Source: Fructilactobacillus ixorae
Lineage (GTDB): Bacteria > Bacillota > Bacilli > Lactobacillales > Lactobacillaceae
Direction: 5' to 3'
Length of the DNA: 64,000 nt
Assembly: GCF_024029915.1 (NCBI RefSeq)
Contig: NZ_CP097478.1
Coordinates: 992,001-1,056,000, forward strand
The stretch's first letter is position 1, and the number at the start of each line of letters is the position of its first letter. Of the stretch, positions 1 to 6,658 are shown in pieces. The notes below the pieces were generated by a model. The model was not told the origin of the DNA, did not search any database, and saw only the letters and a list, made by a program, of their open reading frames with translations. A program made the translations under genes and the position numbers.

Positions 1-242
1 ATAACTTGTTTTTCTGAATTATCCTCATTATTCTTATTAACTATATCCAGTACAATTTGACATTGTTTAACAAAAAACGTTTTCCCCGTTCCCCATTTTC
101 CATCGATTGCAATCGACCATGGACCGTTTAGACTATTTAACATCTCTAGGAAATGAAAAACATTGCTATTTCTTCCTGTCGTATCATGGATAATTGATTC
201 TTTAAGATTGTCCGTCGTCGGCTGTAAATCAAATTTTTCCAA
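1..242 (-). CDS. KAP family P-loop NTPase, N-terminal part (cut by window edge)
   Basis: The first 80 codons of a minus-strand gene run off the left edge of the window. The start is TTG at 242-240. An in-frame TAA lies immediately before it, so translation cannot begin further upstream, and AAGGGG sits eight bases ahead as the ribosome site. Around residues 46-57 the protein reads IAIDGKWGTGKT, a Walker A motif with the W-G pair typical of KAP P-loop NTPases, preceded by a short N-terminal region containing TGRNSNVF. KAP proteins are ATPases, often membrane-associated, and many bacterial members sit in mobile or defence loci. The Walker B part is outside the window, so completeness cannot be judged. 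A TATAAT at 293-288 is a possible -10 box; its -35 is poor. Family assignment rests on the motif and its surroundings. Confidence 0.7.
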   Translation of the reverse strand, partial: MEKFDLQPTTDNLKESIIHDTTGRNSNVFHFLEMLNSLNGPWSIAIDGKWGTGKTFFVKQCQIVLDIVNKNNEDNSEKQV

Positions 243-380
243 TTATTTAACCCCTTAAATATCAAATATGACAATTTAATCATCACTATTATATCCTCAA
301 TTAAATCATTAGCGAATCCTGCCCAAAAATGTTAGCATTTAGTTGTACACCATCAAATTTAACAGAATGGAGTCCTTCTC

Positions 381-854
381 ATGCTCAACTCAATTTACGA
401 TTACCAAACTAAAGAACTAAACGGCGATCCGATTAACTTTGCCGATTTTAAAGGTAAAGTTATTCTCGTGGTTAACACCGCCAGCAAGTGTGGTCTAGCC
501 GGTCAGCTCAAGGATCTAGAAAAGTTATACCACGAATATCACGACCAAGGATTAGAAGTCATTGGTTTCCCATCCAACCAGTTCTTGATGGAATTGAAGG
601 ATTCGAAAAACATCACCGAGTACTGCCAGGTCCACTACGGAGTAACCTTCCCCATCACCGAAACCATCAAGGTTAATGGCGAAGATACCGATCCATTATT
701 TGCCTACTTGAAAAGGGAATCCGGTCACGGTCCAATTAAATGGAACTACACCAAGTTCTTGATTGGCAAAGATGGCCAGTTGCTTCATCGGTATGCGCCA
801 ATTACTAACCCTGCCAAGTTAGAACCAGCTATCAAAAAAGCACTCCAAGCATAA
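381..854 (+). CDS. Glutathione peroxidase family protein (probable thioredoxin-type peroxidase)
   Basis: This 157-residue cytosolic protein has the size and motifs of the glutathione peroxidase family, which reduces hydrogen peroxide and lipid or alkyl hydroperoxides. The peroxidatic cysteine is Cys37 in NTASKCG. The WNYTKFL motif supplies Trp121 and Asn122 of the active-site tetrad. Cys82 lies where thioredoxin-dependent members carry the resolving cysteine, so thioredoxin rather than glutathione is the likelier reductant. The tetrad glutamine normally follows the NQF motif; here the residues read NQFLMEL, with Met70 at the position where related lactobacilli appear to have Gln. That may lower activity. 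GGAG lies a few bases before the ATG. The gene is monocistronic and ends in a bidirectional terminator shared with the converging OYE gene. Confidence 0.88.
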   Translation: MLNSIYDYQTKELNGDPINFADFKGKVILVVNTASKCGLAGQLKDLEKLYHEYHDQGLEVIGFPSNQFLMELKDSKNITEYCQVHYGVTFPITETIKVNGEDTDPLFAYLKRESGHGPIKWNYTKFLIGKDGQLLHRYAPITNPAKLEPAIKKALQA

Positions 855-856
855 AC

Positions 857-898
857 AAAAAAGACCCCGGGAAGAAATCCTCCTGGGGTCTTTTCTTT
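857..898. terminator. Bidirectional terminator between gpx and the OYE gene
   Basis: The arms AAAAGACCCC and GGGGTCTTTT close an imperfect hairpin with A and T tracts on both sides, so it can terminate the two converging genes. Confidence 0.85.
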
Positions 899-902
899 TG
901 CG

Positions 903-2078
903 TTATTTTTTAATTGATTCCCCGTTTGGTAACGGTGGTAACCCGTTATCGGGCAAGGAGAATGAGTCTAACAAGCCCTTGGTCCAGGCCGTTTGTTTCA
1001 ACTGTGCTGGCGAAATCTCGTGTACAATTTCGTCGGCTCGATGATGAGATACCTTGTCTCCAAACAACGGGTCAATCAAGCTACCACGGGCCATCCCGAC
1101 CATATCCATGTAGTGGTTAACGGCATCCAACGCAGCTTCGGCGCTAAAGACGCTACCGACTGCCAGCACCTTAGTTTCAGCATCCAGCGATTCCCGATAG
1201 ATTTGCGTGTAACTCAGCTTGCTATCATTGGGGCCATCATAATAGTGTCCAAAGATGGAGACATGCAAGTAGTCGAGTTGGAGCTGGTTAAGTTCCTTAA
1301 CTAACTGGTTAGAATCAGAAATCGAATACCCGCTCCCGTCTTGATGTGGCTCTTCCGGACTAATCCGGTAACCAACGATAAAGTCTTGGGGTGCGTATTT
1401 AGCAACCACACGCAGAACTTCCTTCGTAACCGCGAGGGGAAAGCGCATCCGCTTAGCTAACGATCCACCCCACTCATCGGTCCGTCGGTTGGAATACGTC
1501 GACATGAATTGTTGCAATAGGTAATGGTTGGCACCGTGAATTTCCACCCCATCAAAGCCAGCTTCAATGGCGCGTTTTGTCGCTAACCCAAAATCCTTGA
1601 TGATGGCTTCAATCTGCTGAGTAGTTAACTCTCGCACATCATAGTTCAAACTCGGGGAAGTAATAGCACTGGGACCGAAGGCGTACCCATGCTTGGCAGC
1701 AAATCCATTACTTCGCAGGCCACCATGATTGATCTGTAGAATGGCTTTGGCCCCATCCTGCTTCATGGCCTTAGCAAGTGCCTTAATCGAGTCGAGGTGC
1801 TCGTCGTCATAAATCCCAAGTTGTTCACCAAACGGACCGCCACCACTCGGTCCCCCGTTTTCGCTAACGTAATGATACTCGGTGATCAGCATCCCCGCTG
1901 TCTTACTCCGGGCCGCATAGTACTGCAGTGTATCAGCAGTTGCTCTTCCATCTGCCGTTCCCGACGAAGTTAGCATTGGAGGCAGAAACAAGCGTCCCTG
2001 GACTTCGACGCCGCGCCGAAACTTCACTAAATCCGTTAATTGTCGTGTGATGATGGATTCCTCCTTAAATAAAGCCAT
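903..2078 (-). CDS. NADH:flavin oxidoreductase, old yellow enzyme family (YqjM-like)
   Basis: The protein has up to 391 residues and is an FMN-binding TIM-barrel oxidoreductase that should reduce activated alkenes or similar electrophiles with NAD(P)H. Family signatures are QINHGG near residue 118, the block GFDGVEIHGANHYLLQQF, and the following SNRRTDEWGGS. Near the C-terminus GMARGSLIDP contributes to FMN phosphate binding. The start is uncertain. The first ATG (2078) has no ribosome site, whereas a strong AAGGAGG lies inside codons 4-7 and points to two ATC codons at 2054-2049. The natural start may have been lost or may be non-canonical. A TTGCTA-N16-TATAAT promoter lies upstream. A remnant of a related gene's 3' end is found at 4094-4144. 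Confidence 0.85.
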   Translation of the reverse strand: MALFKEESIITRQLTDLVKFRRGVEVQGRLFLPPMLTSSGTADGRATADTLQYYAARSKTAGMLITEYHYVSENGGPSGGGPFGEQLGIYDDEHLDSIKALAKAMKQDGAKAILQINHGGLRSNGFAAKHGYAFGPSAITSPSLNYDVRELTTQQIEAIIKDFGLATKRAIEAGFDGVEIHGANHYLLQQFMSTYSNRRTDEWGGSLAKRMRFPLAVTKEVLRVVAKYAPQDFIVGYRISPEEPHQDGSGYSISDSNQLVKELNQLQLDYLHVSIFGHYYDGPNDSKLSYTQIYRESLDAETKVLAVGSVFSAEAALDAVNHYMDMVGMARGSLIDPLFGDKVSHHRADEIVHEISPAQLKQTAWTKGLLDSFSLPDNGLPPLPNGESIKK

Positions 2079-2108
2079 TTTGTCATAAATGCTAACATTG
2101 ATAGCTAA

Positions 2109-2136
2109 ATTATAGCTGGATTCCGTGAAATAGCAA
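2109..2136 (-). promoter_or_regulatory. Promoter of the OYE gene
   Basis: On the minus strand, TTGCTA (2136-2131), a 16-base spacer and a perfect TATAAT (2114-2109) lie about 30 bases before the first possible start codon. Confidence 0.6.
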
Positions 2137-2193
2137 TGATATTGCCTACTTTTAGTAAGTTAAACCAAAAAATTCCCCGCCTAATTTACTACG

Positions 2194-2260
2194 AACAAAA
2201 TAATTTTGTTGTTACTTGATAAGGCTTCAGCTACCTCAAGCAGGGGATTCCTTATCCCTG
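2194..2260 (+). other. Palindrome and hairpin in the leader of the broken ClC gene
   Basis: The 17-base palindrome AACAAAATAATTTTGTT is at 2194-2210. A hairpin CAGGGGAT/ATCCCTG is at 2241-2260. Both lie in the untranslated stretch before the ClC start at 2344. The palindrome could be an operator and the hairpin part of an RNA leader. I could not match the stretch to a fluoride riboswitch or any other known class. Confidence 0.35.
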
Positions 2261-2343
2261 TTGGTTATGCTATTCTTACTACAATAACGTTTTTACGTAA
2301 CCCTATTCATGCAAAGAGGCCTACCAATTTTGGAGGAATAGAA

Positions 2344-3564
2344 ATGAATAAAGTAAGTGGTCTAGCTTTCACATACATAGCGGTTTTAAGCATCATCATT
2401 GGTCTCGTTATTGGCGCTTATTTACAAATTATCAATTGGATTATTGAATTTACCTGGCACGAGTTGCCGGGTCTTTTGGGGATCAAGCAAGTGATTTGGC
2501 CCTGGCTTTTTTGTCTGCCAATGGGAATCGTGATCGGCCTGTTGCAAAAGTACTTGGGTCAATATCCCCTAACCATTGAAGAGGTCTTAGCTCAAGTTAA
2601 AACCGAAGGTCACTTTGGCTATCACAATTGGTGGCGAATCGTAGTCTTAGGATTGGTGATTCTTGGTGCTGGTGCCAGTGTCGGACCAGAAGCAAGTGCC
2701 ACCGGGATTTTTGCAGGAATGGTGTACTGAATAGGTTGCCGTTATAAATTAGCCGTACATTCAGTAGAAAATACGCAAAATAAATCACTGCTTCAACAAC
2801 TGCATCTAATTATTTGGCAACGAATAAAAGATTGTCCCAACCAAATTACCACCACATCAATTACGAATTATTTTGCGAGTAAACGCCAAAAACAAATTTA
2901 CTACAGTGCCTGGATTTTATTTGGCCTGCTTGGTTTATTTACTTTCTTCTTCTTTTTCCCGCAAGAAGGCGTGATTGGAATTCATACTCCTTCGCTCAAT
3001 TGGAAATGGCAAGGAAACCTCGTGGTTATCCCGGCATTAGTAGTTGGTTGGGCCTTTGGTTGGCTATTCGTTAAATCTGGAAAATGGTCCGAAAAAGTAA
3101 TCGGTAATTTCAATTATCCCGTCATCGAGGGCTTTCTCGGTGGAGTATTATTAGCGGTTGGAACATTGATAAGTAAGGATGTTTTATTTTCTGGTGAATT
3201 CAACATTCAATCATTTGCTAGTCACGTAACCCAAGCGCCCATTTATTCGTTAATCGCCATTGCACTTGCCAAAACGATAACAACCAACCTCGGCTTTTCC
3301 CTCGGATGGCGTGGTGGAACCATTTTCCCAGCTATTTTTACTAGCTTAGCCGTTGGCGGAATTGTAGCGCAATTAGTCGGTCCAATGCCACATTTAACCG
3401 TAACTCTAATCATGGCTGTCGCCCTAACGATAATTATTGGACAACCAATCGTAAGCATTGTTTGCTTAACCCTAGTTTGTCCCGTCCAATTTCTACCGTT
3501 TGTAATTGTTACAACTTACTTAACCCATTGGGTTGTCAACCGCTGGACTTTTTTACGTCCATAA
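2344..3564 (+). pseudogene. ClC-family chloride/ion channel, interrupted by an in-frame TGA
   Basis: The reading frame runs from ATG 2344 (with GGAGGAAT before it) to the stop at 3562-3564, about 406 codons, a normal size for a compact ClC protein. It is broken by one TGA at 2728-2730. The downstream frame is the same one, so this is a nonsense change and not a frameshift. Before the stop lies GAGASVGPEASATGIF, matching the ClC GxxxGPE motif. After it lie GWRGGTIFPAIF, the second ion-path motif, and several hydrophobic segments. The residues around the stop read MVY-stop-IGCRYKL, so a Trp codon (TGG to TGA) is the simplest origin. As it stands only a 128-residue N-terminal piece would be made. 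Confidence 0.8.
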
Positions 3565-3782
3565 TCATAATCTTATTTTCACAGATTTATACATAAACCT
3601 GATAACCCTTGTATATATCAAAATATGATTTTTCGTAATCATGCTTCTTGCCAATCAATGATTGAATAATATAATTTTTAATTATCGCAGATTTATACTT
3701 AGATTTACTTCTAAATAATTAAGGTGAACCTACGCTTGTTATCATCAATTGGAACTTCAACAATCTAAAGATCCATAGCCCA

Positions 3783-4046
3783 TCATCCGTTTACCATCCA
3801 ATCATGAAAGTCAGGATGTTTTGGGGCATCATAATGCCCATCCTTATCAAATTCAACCCTTTCGACTGAAACTTGCTTCAGCAAATTAGACCAATCTAAC
3901 GAGTTAGGAATCTTTTTTAATGAAATTTGATCTCGGTTAACTTCTAAAGACAATTTGGTGCCTTTTTCAAGTCCCAAATCCTTTCGAACAAAAACGGGAA
4001 TAACAATTTGATCCTTTTGTGAAATATTAATTATTTTGGGTTTCAT
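3783..4046 (-). CDS. AbrB/SpoVT-type (MazE-like) antitoxin-like DNA-binding protein
   Basis: This 87-residue protein starts at the second available ATG, seven bases after GGAGGG; the longer form would place that ribosome site inside the coding region. Residues 3-45 (KIINISQKDQIVIPVFVRKDLGLEKGTKLSLEV) follow the swapped-hairpin AbrB pattern, in which a short strand, the QIVIP turn and a G-L-x-x-G-T-K segment bind DNA as a dimer. The C-terminal 40 residues resemble the toxin-binding tails of MazE/PemI-type antitoxins. No intact toxin gene follows: the 200 bases downstream contain only short broken frames. It is therefore an orphan antitoxin or a stand-alone regulator in a decaying region. Confidence 0.7.
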   Translation of the reverse strand: MKPKIINISQKDQIVIPVFVRKDLGLEKGTKLSLEVNRDQISLKKIPNSLDWSNLLKQVSVERVEFDKDGHYDAPKHPDFHDWMVNG

Positions 4047-4093
4047 GCAATTTCCCTCCAAGAAAAAATAAATCTTCCGGCCTACTTTTTACT

Positions 4094-4144
4094 AATATTT
4101 TTTAATTGAATCGCCATTCGGTAACGGTGGAGTTAATTTATCAC
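4094..4144 (-). pseudogene. Remnant of the C-terminus of a second OYE-family gene
   Basis: On the minus strand this short stretch reads DKLTPPLPNGDSIKKY-stop. The intact OYE gene at 903-2078 ends GLPPLPNGESIKK-stop, and the nucleotide match extends over about 35 bases with a few differences. Nothing upstream on this strand continues the reading, so only the last 15 or so codons remain. The rest was presumably deleted or replaced by the genes now next to it. Confidence 0.6.
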
Positions 4145-4157
4145 TAAGCATAATAAA

Positions 4158-4655
4158 TTATATCGCCTCATCTTTAGTAAGGTAGGCAGTATTATAACAG
4201 TTTATCATCCATTTAGGTGTTGGTTTCTTCCCGGCAATAAACCATTCGATAATGGTCGGACGAATAAAAGCCCAGTACCCACCTCTGCCTTGTAATCCAT
4301 CAGCTTCTCTGGAAATTAATGTATGTAAAATTGAATGTTCAATTAAATTACAGTAGACAAGTCTATCGGCTTTTTGAACTGTAAACGGATACCCGAAAGA
4401 TTTTATGATTTTCGGTGTTGAAAGTTGAATATATTTATCTTCGTCAATGTGATGGATATAAAGTCCTTCATCAGTACGACTAATTTCCTTTGTCTTTATT
4501 AAGGTCTTCCGGTTCTCCTTTAAAAAATCAACATACATTTTCTCCGAATAATAATCTTTAGTAGATTTTCCATACTTATTTAAAAGCGATTTAACTGCTG
4601 ATTGATAATCTAAATCTAATAATTGCTTTGCTTCTTCTAATTTTTCTTTGCTCAT
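4158..4655 (-). CDS. HNH-like hypothetical protein
   Basis: This 165-residue protein starts at ATG 4655, eight bases after ATGAGG; a longer frame upstream has no ribosome site. Residues around 65-115 read IHHIDED, then DRLVYCNLIEHSILHTLI. A His-His-Ile-Asp strand followed by a conserved Asn and an H-x3-H helix is the layout of a beta-beta-alpha-metal (HNH) nuclease core, although the usual cysteine pairs are missing. Similar uncharacterised proteins occur in mobile regions of lactic acid bacteria. The N-terminal 50 residues are charged and probably helical. Its neighbours are a pseudogene and an orphan antitoxin, which fits an accessory island. A nuclease role is inferred from the motif only. 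Confidence 0.5.
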   Translation of the reverse strand: MSKEKLEEAKQLLDLDYQSAVKSLLNKYGKSTKDYYSEKMYVDFLKENRKTLIKTKEISRTDEGLYIHHIDEDKYIQLSTPKIIKSFGYPFTVQKADRLVYCNLIEHSILHTLISREADGLQGRGGYWAFIRPTIIEWFIAGKKPTPKWMINCYNTAYLTKDEAI

Positions 4656-4725
4656 TAAAGATTCCTCATTTACATCTTCTAATTGAAATAAAAACACAAT
4701 CCTCTTTACAAGAATCGTGTTGTCA

Positions 4726-5303
4726 TCATTGATACCTAGCTTTCAGCAATTCAGCAAATTTTTCGGGATATCCATACATTTTTTTTGCCATTACTTGTTA
4801 TCCCTGCCAAATAGAACCAATTAATTTTCATATTTAGCGTTTCCGTTTGAAGTAAGTCACCATCAATGTAGTCATACAACACATCTCCATCTCCCATATA
4901 AAACGCTTGGAAGTAATTCATACTACTAATGATTTGACGATTAGTTTTTTTATCAAAACAAATGAAATCATCTTCATCCGCATACCTATCGATTAAGTGT
5001 TCCATCTCTTTATATTCGGCGTAGATGTAATATAAATAGCCAATGATAATTTGTCCCAATTGATTAATTTATTGATCTTAAACATAAACGACAATAATCG
5101 TAAACTTATTAGCAATAATTACAAAGATGCAAGTAACGTATTCTCTCAAAATAGAAAATTTTCGTGCCCCACTAATGAATCTGATCTTCAGATTGCTGTT
5201 CTTTAGTGTGCATCACTGTATTTTTGAAAAATGGATCAGAGATTTGCTCAGGTAAACTTAGATGATAACTTGCAAGCGTCTTTTTGGTTCCGTATATAAT
5301 CAT
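4726..5303 (-). pseudogene. DUF6933-like protein gene, inactivated by several mutations
   Basis: The pieces form one decayed gene. It starts at ATG 5303 (AAAGGA before it) with MIIYGTKKTLASYHLSLPEQ, and meets TAG at 5174-5172. It continues in the same frame as WGTKIFYFERIRYLHLCN, then shifts frame near 5120 into NKFTIIVVYV, and crosses two TAA codons (5080-5078, 5071-5069). It then runs open through QLGQIIIGYLYYIYAEY and CFDKKTNRQIISSMNYF. At an eight-A run (4786-4779) it shifts again; one A fewer would restore KKMYGYPEKFAELLKARYQ-stop at 4726. The reconstructed product of about 190 residues resembles the DUF6933 family as I remember it, with a TKK start and a later W-x-x-K-x-F-Y-F segment. 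Function is unknown. Confidence 0.6.
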
Positions 5304-5442
5304 GAGGATTTTCCTTTATTTTAATAGAATTAAAAATTAATAACCAGATGTTAAAAATCATAACTAATGAAATAACACTAGAGTTTTTGAAAACAATTCT
5401 AAATAAATTTACATTTATAGTGGTCATTAAAATATAATTATC

Positions 5443-6651
5443 TTATCGCCAAATATGTGAAATTTCTTCATTACAATTTAAAATATTCTTTATATATTTA
5501 GCCAGATTAATTCTTCTAACCATTTCTTTTATTGAATCATCTTTTAATTCAATAGAATTTTTATCTAAATTAAGGCTTAATCTACTCTTATATCTAGAAA
5601 TATCATCATCACTAGGAACAATTTTTTCATAAACTTCATCTAAATGATTATTTAAAAAAGATTCTACTTCTTTTTGTTCTTCTTTATTTTCATAAACAAC
5701 AATTGAATTTGCATACTGTGATAATTCACTTTCATCAGGGGATATAAAACTAACCAAATTATTTATTAATTTCTCTAGTTTAAATCTGAAAGAATCCAAC
5801 AAATAATAATTATAAAACATATCATGTTGAGTAACTAAATCTGGTAATCCAATTGAACCAACATATGGACAAACAACTTTAAATCTACATCCATCTAAAT
5901 TAACAATTGGAATTTCCTTAAATGTCTCATTATTATATTTCAAATGAGCAACATCCCATACTAAACTAGTATCTAATTGATCTAAAGAATAAGAAGCTAC
6001 TTTAATATTAGCTAATTCATCACTTATAAAAACTATCTTATAATTTGAATCAATTAAATATCTTATAATTTCTTCATCGTCAACTTCATAATATTCCCAA
6101 TTTGCATAATCTAATAGTTTCTTCTCAAATTTTTCAGGAAATTTAAGATCAAATCCTAAATGTTTTTCCCATAAATTTAAAACTTTAGAATAGCTTGCGG
6201 TTCTATTAGTAGGTGTATTTGTATCTGCTTCCCTCATAAAAATCTGTCCAGGATGAACAATTGATTTGCTACCATATCTTTTTAATTCTTTTAAAAAAAT
6301 GGGAACCTTATCAGTATCTTTTATTTTTAAAACATCAATTTCATGACCCTGAATATTTAAAGTTTCAACTTTAATAGATGGAGCTTCAGGTTCTATTGGT
6401 AAATTATTTAAGAAATCTGTTATTTGTTGAGTATTATATCTATTATTATCATTTTCAACACCAACAACATTGCATGTTTTATCCTCAACACCAAAAATCA
6501 AATAACAGTCATGATGATGAACAGTATTAACAAAACTAAAGATATCTTTAATCATTTCAGCTTTGTGATTTTTAGAATACCACTCTTCCTTAAAATCATG
6601 ATAATCATCTTCAGGAACTTCAATTAATTTTAATAATTCATCACTATTCAT
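5443..6651 (-). CDS. AlbA_2 (Schlafen-type) domain putative ATP/nucleic-acid-binding protein
   Basis: This 402-residue protein is strongly AT-rich compared with the adjoining rlmD. Residues 8-130 fit the AlbA_2 domain shared with Schlafen proteins: DYHDFKEEW, then KAEMIKDIFSFVNT, then CYLIFGVED with VVGVEND and QQITDFLNNLP. AlbA_2 proteins are predicted ATP- or nucleic-acid-binding factors, often transcriptional regulators or defence proteins. The remaining 270 residues have no motif I recognise. The ATG lies only seven bases after the rlmD stop codon, with a weak AGTAGG as ribosome site, so it is probably transcribed with rlmD. Its base composition and position suggest acquisition by insertion at the 3' end of rlmD. 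Domain call is fairly secure; function is unknown. Confidence 0.68.
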   Translation of the reverse strand: MNSDELLKLIEVPEDDYHDFKEEWYSKNHKAEMIKDIFSFVNTVHHHDCYLIFGVEDKTCNVVGVENDNNRYNTQQITDFLNNLPIEPEAPSIKVETLNIQGHEIDVLKIKDTDKVPIFLKELKRYGSKSIVHPGQIFMREADTNTPTNRTASYSKVLNLWEKHLGFDLKFPEKFEKKLLDYANWEYYEVDDEEIIRYLIDSNYKIVFISDELANIKVASYSLDQLDTSLVWDVAHLKYNNETFKEIPIVNLDGCRFKVVCPYVGSIGLPDLVTQHDMFYNYYLLDSFRFKLEKLINNLVSFISPDESELSQYANSIVVYENKEEQKEVESFLNNHLDEVYEKIVPSDDDISRYKSRLSLNLDKNSIELKDDSIKEMVRRINLAKYIKNILNCNEEISHIWR

Positions 6652-6658
6652 TTTTTAC

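Noticed and set aside
2206..2343. Upstream extension of the ClC frame
   Set aside because: The frame is open but has no ribosome site or ClC similarity; GGAGGAAT fixes the start at 2344 and the extension contains leader hairpins.
2190..2343. Fluoride riboswitch before the ClC gene
   Set aside because: ClC genes are common fluoride-riboswitch targets, but the conserved GATGG and CTGATG-type segments are not present.
2728..2730. TGA read as selenocysteine or tryptophan
   Set aside because: No SECIS-like hairpin directly follows and lactobacilli use the standard code, so a nonsense mutation is simpler.
3660..3780. Toxin gene following the AbrB antitoxin
   Set aside because: Only short frames interrupted by stops are present on the minus strand, with no MazF, PemK or PIN motif.
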